Origin: Paludibacteraceae bacterium | Lineage (GTDB): Bacteria; Bacteroidota; Bacteroidia; Bacteroidales; Paludibacteraceae | Length of the DNA stretch: 64,000 bases | Direction of reading: 5' to 3' | Assembly: GCA_017450435.1 (NCBI GenBank) | Contig: JAFSTO010000056.1 | Span: 186,001-250,000 of the forward strand | Part shown: positions 50,650-60,152 of the stretch, piece by piece | Position numbering within the stretch: the first letter of the stretch is position 1 | How the letters are laid out: each line of letters begins with the position of its first letter | Made by a program: the position numbers and the translations under genes | The notes under the pieces: model-generated | What the model saw: only the letters and a program-made list of their open reading frames with translations | The model's database searches: none | What the model was told of the DNA's origin: nothing

Positions 50650-51791
50650 CTCAGTCTCTGCTCGAAACCAATATCCTGCGTTTTTGGCAGGAACGGATGG
50701 TGGACTACCAGCAGGGTGGATTCTACGGACGTATAGACGGATATAATGTACTGCATCCGGATGCAGAGAAAGGAGCTGTTCTCAATGCGCGTATACTATG
50801 GACGTTTTCTGCGGCTGCGCGTGTGTTGCATAATACACCTTACCGCATACTGGCTGCGAGAGCTTATGACTACCTCGTGCAGCGGTTTGTGGACCGCGAA
50901 CAAGGTGGTGTCTATTGGTCGCTCAATGCCGATGGTACCCCGCTGGACACCAAGAAGCAGACCTATGCTATCGCTTTTGCTATATACGGTCTGACGGAGT
51001 ACTATCGCGCTACCCAAGATAGTGAAGCCCTCAATGCCGCTATCCATCTCTTTGACGACATCGAGACGCACGCCTTCCAATCGTACATGGTAAATGACCA
51101 AATGGTAAATGGCTATGTGGAGGCTCTCACCCGCGACTGGCAGCCGATAGCTGACATGCGTCTCTCCGAAAAAGACGAGAACGGTGTCTTCACCATGAAC
51201 ACCCATCTCCATGTGCTCGAAGCATATACTAATCTCTACCGCGTCTGGCGCGAACCGCGGGTAGAGCGCCAACTCCGTACACTCATCGATATCTTTGCCA
51301 ACCGTATTTTTGATCCCGCAACCGGTCACTTGATGCTTTTCTTTGACGAGAGTTGGCAACCATCCAACACCCATACTTCTCCCGGACATGATATAGAAGC
51401 GGCATGGCTGCTGCATGAGGCATTGGAGGTGTTAGGTGATGAGGTTCTGCTGAATCAAACACTGCCGATCATTCATTCATTGGCGCAAGCAGCGGAAGAG
51501 GGCATTATGGATGAAAAAGAATGGTGGTGTTTTGCTGAGGCGGTGGTGGGATATCTCGACCAATGGAAACTGTATCAAGGAGAAAAACCTATAGAAAGTA
51601 ATATCAATCTTGAATTGGCAGAAACAGCATTTCACTATATCCAAACCCATTTGATGGACCGTGAGAATGGCGAATGGTTCTGGTCTGTCCTGCCGGACGG
51701 CACTCCCGATCGCTCGCACGACAAAGCGGGATTTTGGAAGTGTCCGTACCATAACTCACGTATGTGTTTAGAGATTCTGCAGCGCCAATAA
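50616..51791 (+). CDS. Cellobiose/mannobiose 2-epimerase (AGE family)
   Basis: 391 residues from the ATG at 50616, taken as the original start because it is the one inside the 35-bp duplication that overlaps the transporter stop; upstream ATGs come from repeats. Family motifs: QQGGFYGRIDGYNVLHPDAE, KGAVLNARILWTFSAAARVL, KKQTYAIAFAIYGLTEYYRA, HTSPGHDIEAAWLLHEALEV, and HDKAGFWKCPYHNSRMCLEI with catalytic histidines. It converts beta-1,4-mannobiose to mannosyl-glucose in the cytoplasm, the substrate of GH130. A QMVNGY insert from the aaatggt repeat is seen near residue 165. Confidence 0.92.
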   Translation: MVNEQINLRSEAQSLLETNILRFWQERMVDYQQGGFYGRIDGYNVLHPDAEKGAVLNARILWTFSAAARVLHNTPYRILAARAYDYLVQRFVDREQGGVYWSLNADGTPLDTKKQTYAIAFAIYGLTEYYRATQDSEALNAAIHLFDDIETHAFQSYMVNDQMVNGYVEALTRDWQPIADMRLSEKDENGVFTMNTHLHVLEAYTNLYRVWREPRVERQLRTLIDIFANRIFDPATGHLMLFFDESWQPSNTHTSPGHDIEAAWLLHEALEVLGDEVLLNQTLPIIHSLAQAAEEGIMDEKEWWCFAEAVVGYLDQWKLYQGEKPIESNINLELAETAFHYIQTHLMDRENGEWFWSVLPDGTPDRSHDKAGFWKCPYHNSRMCLEILQRQ

Positions 51792-51813
51792 GAAATCACT
51801 CTTCACTTACCGC

Positions 51814-53895
51814 TTATCCCCTTATTTTTTTTATCTTTATTGCCGTTCCGCCGCAAGGCTTGAGCCGCAGAGTGAGACAATCATTGGCAGTAACTTTCTG
51901 CTCGTGAATATCCACTGCGTACGGGTTGGTCTTCCAGTCGGTGCTGTCTGCGTCTGCGTAGATGGTAGCGGTGTACTCGGTGTCGGCGTCGAGAAATGTG
52001 AGAGGCAGTGTCAACTCACGCTCGTTTTCGTCAGTGATGGCGCCTATATACCAGCTGTCAGTATCCTGGCGGTCCTGACGGGCGGTGACCACATAGTCGC
52101 CAATCTTGGCGTCAATAACCACTGAACGCTCCCAGTCGCATGGCACATCTTCAATGAAACGGAAGGCAGCTTGGTGCTGCATGTAACTCTCCGGCATGTC
52201 TGATGCCATCTGAAGCGGCGAGTAGATAGTAACGAAGAGTGCGAGTTGTCTTGCCAGTGTAGAGTGTACTCTTGTTTGCGGATGAATAGGATTGCTGAAG
52301 TCGAAGGTGCCGGGTGTGAAGTCCACCGGTCCTGCCATGCATCGTGTGAAGGGTAATATGCACAGGTGCTCAGCCGGCGAACCGCCGTCGGTGGACCAGG
52401 CGTCCCACTCTTGTCCACGCACTCCCTCACCGGTCATCAGGTTAGGGTAGGTGCGCTGCAGTCCGGTAGGCATCACACATTCGTGATTGTCAATGCAGAC
52501 GTGGTGAGCGGCGGCACACTCAATGACCTTACGCATGTGGCGGACACCGTACTGCGACTTATGCCACTCCTTGCCCTCAAGCTTCGAGTGGACATAGCCG
52601 GTCTTGACGTTATGGATACCATGACGGTCATAGTACTCAAAGGCTTGCTCCATCTCTGACTCGTAGTGGGTGATATTGCCGCCGGTCTCGTGATGACCTA
52701 TTATCTGTACGCCTTTTTCTGCAGCGTAGCGCGACAGGTAATCCATATCAAAGTCCGGTGTGGGTGTGGTGAACGAGGCGAGGTTGGATGTCCAGTCGCC
52801 GTCCCAACCTTCGTTCCAGCCCTCGGCAAGTACACCTCCTATATGATGCTCGGCAGCGAAGTCGATGTATCGTTGCATGTTGGCAGTGGTGGCGCCGTGG
52901 TTAGGCGAGAGACCTTTGACCTTTCCTTCATTGTCAAGCAGTCGGTAGCACCACGTGTAGTGGTCGAGGTGGATAGCCCACCAGATGCCGATGAACTTCA
53001 TTGGCTTAATCCACGAGGTGTCCTCTATGCGACAAGGCTCGTTGAGGTTGAGCATCATACGTGAAGCTGCGAGGTCGGTGATATTGTCGGCAATCAGCAC
53101 CATACGCCATGGTGATACCGTTGAACCATAACTGCCATAGACGCGCACACCGTTGCTCCACGGCGTGAGGTAGGTATGGAGTGATACCGCTTCGCTACGG
53201 GAGGTGAGGCTTTTTTCCTCTAACCGGCTAACGTAGAAGTTCTGTCCGGCGTAGTCCGTCAGGTTAGCCTCGTGCAGCATGCCGTAGCTGCCGTCAGCGA
53301 ACTCCAATGTCATAGGAGAGCAGAGAGTGTCCCGCTTTTCTGACAACGGCGAGGCTGTCCATAGTCCTTCGTAATACGGAGTGTTCCAAGGTATAGACCA
53401 ACCGACGGGGTCAGATGCGAAGTTATACTCAGTCATCTCATCCATGATACGCAATTCGCCTCCGTCTCCCGGCAGCTCGTAGCGGAAAGCTATTCCATCG
53501 TTAAACGCGCGGAAACGGATGACCATTCTCTCGCCGGAGGCGCCTGTCAGACTCACACAAAGCTCGTTATGCAGGTCACGGATAAAACGCTCCTCGCCCC
53601 ATGCTGTTTCCCACGTTGTGTCAGCGCTTGCTCTCGTTACGTTTTCTATTCTGAAGTCGCGGGACAGGTCGGCACCTTCGAGCTTCAGACCAAGCTCAGA
53701 GGACAAAATATAAGGCTTACCATCACGAGTGACACTATAGAGTGGCGCTCCGTCAGGACTGAGAGAGAAACGGATAACCGTTCTGCCATCAGGCGAAGAC
53801 AGGTCAGTAGTGCGATGACAGGAAGGCATTATGAAAGAGAATGAGACTAAAAATAACAGCCATTTGAGTCTCGAATGTAGAATAGAGCGTTTCAT
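51814..53895 (-). CDS. GH97 alpha-glucosidase, SusB-like inverting type
   Basis: 693 residues; lipoprotein-like signal ending LVSFSFIMPSC. The N-terminal beta-sandwich (SPDGRTVIRFSLSPDG) is followed by the catalytic barrel and a C-terminal domain. Putative catalytic glutamates are E403 (HHETGG), E472 (DNHECVMPTG) and E496 (VRGQEWDAW). Their spacing of 69 and 24 equals that I recall for SusB E439/E508/E532. The position holding the nucleophile Asp in retaining GH97 galactosidases reads VKTGYV, the inverting form. It should release glucose from alpha-glucan oligosaccharides, and ends the minus-strand arm of the second PUL. Confidence 0.92.
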   Translation of the reverse strand: MKRSILHSRLKWLLFLVSFSFIMPSCHRTTDLSSPDGRTVIRFSLSPDGAPLYSVTRDGKPYILSSELGLKLEGADLSRDFRIENVTRASADTTWETAWGEERFIRDLHNELCVSLTGASGERMVIRFRAFNDGIAFRYELPGDGGELRIMDEMTEYNFASDPVGWSIPWNTPYYEGLWTASPLSEKRDTLCSPMTLEFADGSYGMLHEANLTDYAGQNFYVSRLEEKSLTSRSEAVSLHTYLTPWSNGVRVYGSYGSTVSPWRMVLIADNITDLAASRMMLNLNEPCRIEDTSWIKPMKFIGIWWAIHLDHYTWCYRLLDNEGKVKGLSPNHGATTANMQRYIDFAAEHHIGGVLAEGWNEGWDGDWTSNLASFTTPTPDFDMDYLSRYAAEKGVQIIGHHETGGNITHYESEMEQAFEYYDRHGIHNVKTGYVHSKLEGKEWHKSQYGVRHMRKVIECAAAHHVCIDNHECVMPTGLQRTYPNLMTGEGVRGQEWDAWSTDGGSPAEHLCILPFTRCMAGPVDFTPGTFDFSNPIHPQTRVHSTLARQLALFVTIYSPLQMASDMPESYMQHQAAFRFIEDVPCDWERSVVIDAKIGDYVVTARQDRQDTDSWYIGAITDENERELTLPLTFLDADTEYTATIYADADSTDWKTNPYAVDIHEQKVTANDCLTLRLKPCGGTAIKIKKIRG

Positions 53896-54047
53896 TTTTT
53901 TAATGTTGATATACTTATATTATTACTGACCGGTATGGTGGTGTGTATAGTGTTATCCTGTTCCGGTAGAGACAACGTGGTTCCGGCGAACAACGTGAAG
54001 TCGGGTGCCGGAAGTTCTTGTCGAGCGTCTCTCATGGCTGCTATCAC
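53892..54047 (-). CDS. Possible small protein (51 aa) coupled to SusD and GH97
   Basis: A frame with GTG at 54047 (GTGA overlap with the SusD stop) or ATG at 54035 runs to TGA at 53892, overlapping the GH97 ATG as ATGA. Product from ATG: MRDARQELPAPDFTLFAGTT, then LSLPEQDNTIHTTIPVSNN and ISISTLKK (47 aa). It fills the whole gap between two PUL genes with coupling overlaps at both ends. No family recognised, no signal peptide. Could be chance. Confidence 0.4.
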   Translation of the reverse strand: MIAAMRDARQELPAPDFTLFAGTTLSLPEQDNTIHTTIPVSNNISISTLKK

Positions 54048-55918
54048 AGCGTCGGGTAGCCGGCGGATTGTTGTATGTTATGATTGCGTTCCAGTTCGAG
54101 TTGTGGTATGGGTTGCACGTAGCTCTCCTGACCTTTCCATGTTATAGGTCCGTGTCGTGTGCTCTTGTAATAAGCCGCTTCCTGCGGTCCTATCTGATAT
54201 CGTCTCACGTCCAGCCACCATTGGCCTTCGCCAAACAACTCTGCCCACCTCTCGTAGCGTATCACATCACCGGCAAGCGGGTCGTTGTCATCTGCGGTCT
54301 TGGTGCGTTGTGTGAGCGAGGTGTAGTCGTACGGACAGGGGGAATCAGGCGCGTAGCCGTAGGCGCGGCGGTGGACTTTGTTTACATACTCGAGTGCGGT
54401 GGCAGGAGCATCCTCGGCGAGCAGTTCTGCGTAAAGGAGATAAAGGTCTGCCAAACGGATGATATAGAAGTTGCAATCCGATGACTCGTTCCTGCCGTAT
54501 GGTGCAGCACCCATCTCCACGCCGCGGATGTTGGTGTATTTGCGGTGCTGCCATGCTATAATGTCCGGCCTGTTATTCACTTCAGTGGAGCGGTCATACC
54601 ACGTGGTGCGTCCCTGTGCGTCAATGTAACCATCCACGTATGGCTGACCGGCGCACAACTTGAGGCGCGGATCCACCTTCGTCGGATCGTTTTTCAGCAT
54701 TAGGGCATCTGCGACATAGTTCTGTTCTGCGAGAATATACGGGTAGTTGTTGATGCTTCGTGGTGAGTTGAAGTCATACGAGGTGTTAAGTGTCCTTCGT
54801 GGAACGGTGTCACCGTAGAAGTTGTGAAAACCGAAACGGGCTATGTTGCGGTCATGTACAAAGTTATTGCCCCACTGCGATGATTTCTTTGTTGTTATGA
54901 CGTCGTACTCAAGCGTGAGCGGGTCGGTTTGGTCTTCTCTGCCTTTGCGAAAACGTATGTCAAGGTCAACGTACCACGGTGCATATACCATCGGCATGCC
55001 GGAACCGGTGGTGAAATTTTCCCACGGACCATCCTGTGTGTAGTTGCTCGTCATTGTCAGTTCGTACAGTGACTCGCTGTTATGTTCGTTTAGTTCGTTG
55101 CCAAAGAACATGTCGTTATAGATGTCTGTGCTGACAAGGCTCTTGCCGCTATTGGCAAAGATGTCTTCAAAAAGCTCTTTTGCTGCAGTTTTGTTTTCAG
55201 GGAAGATATATAAGCTTTGCATATACACTTTGGCAAGCAGTCCCTTGGCTGCCCACTCGGTAGCACGGTATGTCTCGTTGTGGTCTTTGAGCAGAGTGCA
55301 AGCCTCCTGCAAATCGCGGATGATGAACGCCCATGTCTCTGTAACTGTAGCGCGGCTTAGTTTCAGTTCCTCTACATCGCTGATTACTCTGTCGATGATT
55401 GGAAATCCCCAAGCGTCTTTGTCAATCTCGAAGAATATCTGCGCGTGCCAGTATGCTAAAGCCCGATTGAAGAGTGCTTGACCGCGCATGTAGTCGAGCG
55501 TGGCTTGTTCGGCAGTGGAGGCACTGCTGTTTCTGTATTTTTCTATTGCATCTATTGCCTGTGTTGACAGACGAATCCATTTGCAGAGGTCGGTGTAGGT
55601 GGTGGTTATATATCTTGAGTCAATAGAGGTATAGTTATCCATTGAAGTGGCACGCTCGTCGTAAGAACCGTATGTGTCTGTGGTATGGTCATACAGCCAC
55701 ACACCCATCGGAAACCAGTAGAAGGCGTAGGTGCCGATAGCATGACTTTGAGCGTAGGCTGATGTCAGCACAAGGTCAACCTGCTCAAGGGTGGCAGGGA
55801 AGTTTTGCGGGTTAAGAGTCTGAGGGTTCTCTATATTGAAGAAGTCCTTGCACGAGCCGAGTAGAACTGCCGACACAACAAGGTATAAGGCAATATGTGT
55901 ATGATATCTCTGTTTCAT
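54044..55918 (-). CDS. SusD/RagB-type lipoprotein of the second PUL
   Basis: 624 residues. Lipoprotein signal ends LVVSAVLLGSC. SusD blocks: NIENPQTLNPQNFPATLEQV, YMRGQALFNRALAYWHAQIF, IIRLADLYLLYAELLAEDAP and a C-terminal RYERWAELFGEGQWWLDVRR. It binds alpha-glucan at the cell surface as lid of the SusC transporter encoded 5 nt upstream. The family is certain; the alpha-glucan specificity is inferred from the GH87 and GH97 neighbours. Confidence 0.95.
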   Translation of the reverse strand: MKQRYHTHIALYLVVSAVLLGSCKDFFNIENPQTLNPQNFPATLEQVDLVLTSAYAQSHAIGTYAFYWFPMGVWLYDHTTDTYGSYDERATSMDNYTSIDSRYITTTYTDLCKWIRLSTQAIDAIEKYRNSSASTAEQATLDYMRGQALFNRALAYWHAQIFFEIDKDAWGFPIIDRVISDVEELKLSRATVTETWAFIIRDLQEACTLLKDHNETYRATEWAAKGLLAKVYMQSLYIFPENKTAAKELFEDIFANSGKSLVSTDIYNDMFFGNELNEHNSESLYELTMTSNYTQDGPWENFTTGSGMPMVYAPWYVDLDIRFRKGREDQTDPLTLEYDVITTKKSSQWGNNFVHDRNIARFGFHNFYGDTVPRRTLNTSYDFNSPRSINNYPYILAEQNYVADALMLKNDPTKVDPRLKLCAGQPYVDGYIDAQGRTTWYDRSTEVNNRPDIIAWQHRKYTNIRGVEMGAAPYGRNESSDCNFYIIRLADLYLLYAELLAEDAPATALEYVNKVHRRAYGYAPDSPCPYDYTSLTQRTKTADDNDPLAGDVIRYERWAELFGEGQWWLDVRRYQIGPQEAAYYKSTRHGPITWKGQESYVQPIPQLELERNHNIQQSAGYPTL

Positions 55919-55923
55919 AGCTG

Positions 55924-58900
55924 TTAGAATGTTACGTCCAAACCAAAGGAGAAGAGCCGTGAGGGGATGTATCGGTTGATGTTATCCACGTTATACATCA
56001 GTGCGTCGCCGCCTATTTCGGGGTCCATTCCCGAATAGCGTGTTATGGTAAAGAGGTTCTGTGCGCTGAAGTATATGCGCAGTTTCTCCATATACGCTTT
56101 GCGTGAGTAGCGCTGCGGCAGGGTGTAGCCGACTGAGAGGTTCTTCAGTTTGAAATAGTCGCCTCGTTCTACAAGGAATGCACTGACTCTTGAGTAGTTT
56201 TTGTTAGCCGCTCCGTCGCCTATCATACTGCCTGACTCGTTCAGGTATCCGACTCGTGGCAGGTCGGTGACTGTGGTGTTATCCTTGCCAAAGCATGATG
56301 TGGTGAAGATGGTGGCTGTAGTGTTGTCGGACGAGAAGGTGTGAGTATAAGGCTTGACCAGATTCATTATGTCAAAGCCGAATGCCCCGTTGAAGACCGC
56401 CGCTATGTCTATCCCTTTCCACCCGAAAGATATATTGAGTCCCATCACAGCCTTCGGCCAAGGGTTACCGATGTACTTACGCGAGGCTGCGGTGACGCGC
56501 CCTAATCCGTTGTCGTCGTAGATAAGGTCACCTACTCCCGTGTTGGGCTGTTGATAATAGATGCCTATCTCCTTGCCCTCGGCATTGAGCGGTTGGCCGT
56601 TGTCGGCGAAACCGTAGGGGTGTGTGGGGTTCTGTTCGCGCCATTTATCCAGGGCGTATCGGTTATATTCGTCCACCTCTGATTGGCTTGAGAATATCCC
56701 TTTTACTCCGTATCCGTAGAAAAGCGACATGGGGTTGCCGTCTTCTGTGCGTGCAATGAGTGACCACGAGTTATCCACTCCCCGGTCAATAATCGAGGCT
56801 CCGGGCACGTTACCTATACGCTTGACTCTGTTTTGGTTGAACGAGAGGTTGATTCCTATGCCGTAAGAGAAGTCGCCCCGCCTCTCTTTCCACTCTACTG
56901 ACACCTCATGACCTTTGTTTTCTACCAGTCCGGCGTTGAACATGACGCTCACTGTGTTGCCGGGGTCGTCTGACGAGAAATAATAACTCATGCCTGACGT
57001 CAGCGGTAGTGCCCCGCGATACAACATGTCGCGCGTCTGACGATTGTAGTAGTCGTAGGTCAGGGTGAGTCGGTTGCTGAAGAACCCGAGGTCAAGACCG
57101 ATATCCCACTGGTTTACCTCCTCCCACTTCAGGTCTTCATTGCCCAATACAGCTACCCATGCGCCTGTTTGTTGTGTGGATGTGTTGTCAAAAGCGTGAC
57201 TGATGCCGGAGAGCGAGTAGGTGGACATATACATGTACTGCGCTATATTGTCGTTGCCGAGTATTCCCCAAGAGGCACGCAGCTTGGCATTGTCCCACCA
57301 GTCACCTACGTTTTCTTTCATGAAAGCCTCCTCAGAGAGCCTCCAGCCGGCGTTGACCGAAGGGAAAAATCCCCAGCGGTGTTTCTTGACAAAACGGTCG
57401 GAGGCATCGGCTCGGAAGTTAGCGGTGATAAGGTAACGTCCATTATAGTCGTAGTTGAGTCGTGCAAAAGCCGCGCCGCGCCGTTCCATAGGAATGCCGT
57501 CGGAGGCGTCTTTCGTCGGACCGGTTGAGGCTAACGCTATCGATTGGGCAATGGGAATGGCGAAGTTATACGATGTAACGGAAAGGTTATATCCGTCATA
57601 TCGCCACCATTCGGTGCCTACCATTGCCTTCAGACTATGTCCTGCCCACGAGCCTTCATAGGTGAGCACGCTGTTGAACATCAGCCGAAGCGCCGTGCCG
57701 GCATAGGAGTTGAGTTGTCCGCCGGGGACACCTACCTGCACAGGACCGAAATCCTTGTACTCGGTGAACCGGTTTTGACTCCAAGCCGACACATTGGCGG
57801 CGCCGGTGGTGCGCCATGTGAAGCCGTGGGTGAAGTCAATGTTCAGGTAGGCTTGAGCGTTAAGGTTGTAGTTGTCGTCATGGAAGACATGAAAGGCGTC
57901 TTCCAAACCGGCGAAGTTCGGCCCGCTGCCGACAAGTATCGGAGTCGGAGCGTAATTGCCGTCTTGGTCTTTAACCTCAGCTACAGGGACGGTGCGAAAC
58001 GGAATAGTGTGGTTATAAATAGAAGAATTGGTGGCGGGATTGGTCTTAGTCATGCTGCCGTAGATACTCTCGCCGAGTGACACGTGTTTGCTGATTTTAT
58101 GGTCGATATTGGCGCGTAAAGAGAAGCGTTGTGCACGTGTGTCCATGTATGTACCTTTCTCGTCCATGTAGCCGAACGACAGGAAGAACTTTGTTTTTTC
58201 TGCAGCCTGCGAAACGGAGATGTTATACTCTTGTTCGATGCCTGTTCCGAACATGACGTCCATCCAGTCGGTGTTTGGCAGGTCGCTTGCCGCCGTCACG
58301 CCGAGTATATCAAGCGTAGAGCCTGTTCCCCAAGCGTCGCGTGCACGAATCCAGTCCTCTGTGCCAAGCAGACGGATGTTGCCGGTTATGTTGCGCCAGC
58401 CGACACGGGCGTTAAGATTGACTTGTGTCTTTTCCGCCTTGCCTTTCTTTGTGGTGATAAGAATAACTCCGCCTGCTGCCCGCGAACCGTAGATAGCAGC
58501 CGAACCGGCATCCTTGAGAATCTCTATCGACTCCACGTCGCGCATGTTGAAGTTGAATCCTGCATCTTGTGCCACTCCGTCCACCACGTACAACGGCGCC
58601 ATCCCGTTGATGCTTCCCGCCCCTCGGATGAGTATGTCTGCCGCTTCTCCCGGGCTGCCGGAGCCTTTGGTGACGGTAACACCGGCGGCTAAACCGGATA
58701 AGGATTCGGCAAGAGACTTGGCGGAGAAGTCCTGTATCTCCTCGGTACTGACGGACGAGATGGAACCCGTTACGTCACTTCTGCGCTGTGTACCGTAGCC
58801 TACCACAACTACGTCTTCCAGTACTTCGCTGTCCTCCTCAAGAGAGAAGTTGCAGACGGTGGTACCGGAGGTTACTTTCGCTGTCATGGAGCGATATCCG

Positions 58901-59124
58901 ACGTAAGAAACGGCGATAACAGCCCCGTCCGGCACGTCAATACTGAAGTATCCGTCATAGTCGGTGACTGTTCCGTTTGATGTTCCTTGCTGTACGATGG
59001 TGGCACCGATGACCGGCTCACCGGCAGGGTCGGTGACGCGGCCTCGTATCGGACGGGCTAAGGCAATGGTTGTAAAAAGAAGAAGCGGCAGAAAAATAGC
59101 ACGTAAAAAAAACGGATTCTTCAT
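55924..59124 (-). CDS. SusC/RagA-type TonB-dependent transporter of the second PUL
   Basis: 1066 residues. Signal MKNPFFLRAIFLPLLLFTTIALA, carboxypeptidase-like domain (IRGRVTDPAGEPVIGATIVQ), TonB box region LEDVVVVGYGTQRR, plug (SLAESLSGLAAGVTVTKGSG, SIEILKDAGSAAIYGSRAAG) and a beta-barrel ending in SRLFSFGLDVTF. It imports oligosaccharides captured by the adjacent SusD. It lies 146 nt after the secreted-protein gene at 59271, with a hairpin between them. Confidence 0.96.
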   Translation of the reverse strand: MKNPFFLRAIFLPLLLFTTIALARPIRGRVTDPAGEPVIGATIVQQGTSNGTVTDYDGYFSIDVPDGAVIAVSYVGYRSMTAKVTSGTTVCNFSLEEDSEVLEDVVVVGYGTQRRSDVTGSISSVSTEEIQDFSAKSLAESLSGLAAGVTVTKGSGSPGEAADILIRGAGSINGMAPLYVVDGVAQDAGFNFNMRDVESIEILKDAGSAAIYGSRAAGGVILITTKKGKAEKTQVNLNARVGWRNITGNIRLLGTEDWIRARDAWGTGSTLDILGVTAASDLPNTDWMDVMFGTGIEQEYNISVSQAAEKTKFFLSFGYMDEKGTYMDTRAQRFSLRANIDHKISKHVSLGESIYGSMTKTNPATNSSIYNHTIPFRTVPVAEVKDQDGNYAPTPILVGSGPNFAGLEDAFHVFHDDNYNLNAQAYLNIDFTHGFTWRTTGAANVSAWSQNRFTEYKDFGPVQVGVPGGQLNSYAGTALRLMFNSVLTYEGSWAGHSLKAMVGTEWWRYDGYNLSVTSYNFAIPIAQSIALASTGPTKDASDGIPMERRGAAFARLNYDYNGRYLITANFRADASDRFVKKHRWGFFPSVNAGWRLSEEAFMKENVGDWWDNAKLRASWGILGNDNIAQYMYMSTYSLSGISHAFDNTSTQQTGAWVAVLGNEDLKWEEVNQWDIGLDLGFFSNRLTLTYDYYNRQTRDMLYRGALPLTSGMSYYFSSDDPGNTVSVMFNAGLVENKGHEVSVEWKERRGDFSYGIGINLSFNQNRVKRIGNVPGASIIDRGVDNSWSLIARTEDGNPMSLFYGYGVKGIFSSQSEVDEYNRYALDKWREQNPTHPYGFADNGQPLNAEGKEIGIYYQQPNTGVGDLIYDDNGLGRVTAASRKYIGNPWPKAVMGLNISFGWKGIDIAAVFNGAFGFDIMNLVKPYTHTFSSDNTTATIFTTSCFGKDNTTVTDLPRVGYLNESGSMIGDGAANKNYSRVSAFLVERGDYFKLKNLSVGYTLPQRYSRKAYMEKLRIYFSAQNLFTITRYSGMDPEIGGDALMYNVDNINRYIPSRLFSFGLDVTF

Positions 59125-59223
59125 GGCGGGAGTTTAGTTGGTACATCATTTGTTGCCAAATAGCACTTTTAAGTGGCTAAATGGAACAGGTCTTTGTTAA
59201 GTCAATGTGGCAAGATAGAAAAT

Positions 59224-59252
59224 CAGCAGGTCGGTTAGTGACCGGCCTGCTG
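59224..59252 (-). terminator. Hairpin between the leader gene and susC of the second PUL
   Basis: CAGCAGGTCGGT and ACCGGCCTGCTG form a strong stem with one mismatch. On the minus strand it is followed by ATTTTC, a weak T-tract, so it may attenuate read-through into susC and make the upstream gene more abundant. Confidence 0.55.
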
Positions 59253-59270
59253 AGACAAAGGGAAGGTTTT

Positions 59271-60071
59271 TTATTTGCTTAACACTATTTTCTCGCTTAC
59301 GCGTTTGCCGTTGTCGTATATTGATGTGCGGATAAATACGCCCTCAGCGGGAACTTCGCTCAAGCGTGCACCGAGCACATTGTAATATTCGACTGCTACC
59401 GGTTTAATGTCAGCGGAAACGACGTCTTCAACTCCTGTGCTGAGGATACAAGGAGCGGCATATCCTGTTACGTTCTGGTTGAACATGTTGCCACCCTCGT
59501 ATTCGTCCCAATACAGGTCTTCACTCGTTTTGTTGCCGGTGTAGGGGGCAAAAGTGAAGAGGCAGTCGGCGCCATCAGCTTGGGTGGTGTTAACTTCGTT
59601 TACGTCCCACATCCACCAACCTGCACCCGGGTTGTCGGATGTGAATTCAAATACGAAAATCTGACCATAGACATACACTATGCTATCCTTCATAATAGCT
59701 TTGGACGGGTCAACCATCACTTGCTTGAAGTTGCAGGTCATGCCGTAGATATTGCCGTTGATTTGTTTGAGGCGGCGGAAGTCCTGATGGGTGTCGCCGT
59801 AGTTGGTCCAGTTGTTGAAGGCAATACTGCGCGATGCACCCTCGGCTGTGGCAGGAGCTTTAACATAATCCTCTAACCACGTTCCGGTGATGTCAATTGC
59901 GAAAACGAATGTCTCGTCCACCTCCATATCGTTGGAGGCTGCGAACTGTCCGCTTGCACAGTCGTACTTAACGATGTAGCGGCCGTCAGTACCAATCGGA
60001 TTGTTGAGTGTGTAAGCACTCGCACACAGAGCCACCATGCAGGCTGCTAAAAGAGAAGAGATTTTTTTCAT
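59271..60071 (-). CDS. Secreted hypothetical protein with sorting-type C-terminus
   Basis: 266 residues. Signal MKKISSLLAACMVALCASAY. The body is beta-rich with many aromatics (GAGWWMWDVNEVNTTQADG, SRSIAFNNWTNYGDTHQDF). The last ~45 residues (VEYYNVLGARLSEVPAEG, VFIRTSIYDNGKRVSEKIVL) match the layout of type IX sorting domains. No named domain. First gene of the minus-strand arm with a perfect promoter; a surface alpha-glucan-binding role is plausible from position only. Confidence 0.75.
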   Translation of the reverse strand: MKKISSLLAACMVALCASAYTLNNPIGTDGRYIVKYDCASGQFAASNDMEVDETFVFAIDITGTWLEDYVKAPATAEGASRSIAFNNWTNYGDTHQDFRRLKQINGNIYGMTCNFKQVMVDPSKAIMKDSIVYVYGQIFVFEFTSDNPGAGWWMWDVNEVNTTQADGADCLFTFAPYTGNKTSEDLYWDEYEGGNMFNQNVTGYAAPCILSTGVEDVVSADIKPVAVEYYNVLGARLSEVPAEGVFIRTSIYDNGKRVSEKIVLSK

Positions 60072-60120
60072 AGTTGTAAATGATTTAGGTTAATAGTATG
60101 TTTTGTCGAAATTGGTGCTG

Positions 60121-60152
60121 CAAAGTTAATACAAAAAAAACGCTTTGTCAAA
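60121..60152 (-). promoter_or_regulatory. Promoter of the minus-strand arm of the second PUL
   Basis: Minus strand TAACTTTG (60121-60128) and TTTG (60149-60152), spacer 20. The 156 bp between this and the divergent promoter at 60309 are AT-rich and available for regulator binding; no distinct operator recognised. Confidence 0.8.

Noticed and set aside
51814-53895. GH97 as a retaining alpha-galactosidase serving the mannan PUL
   Set aside because: The nucleophile position reads KTGYV and the three glutamates have SusB spacing; it also belongs to the minus-strand operon of the other PUL.
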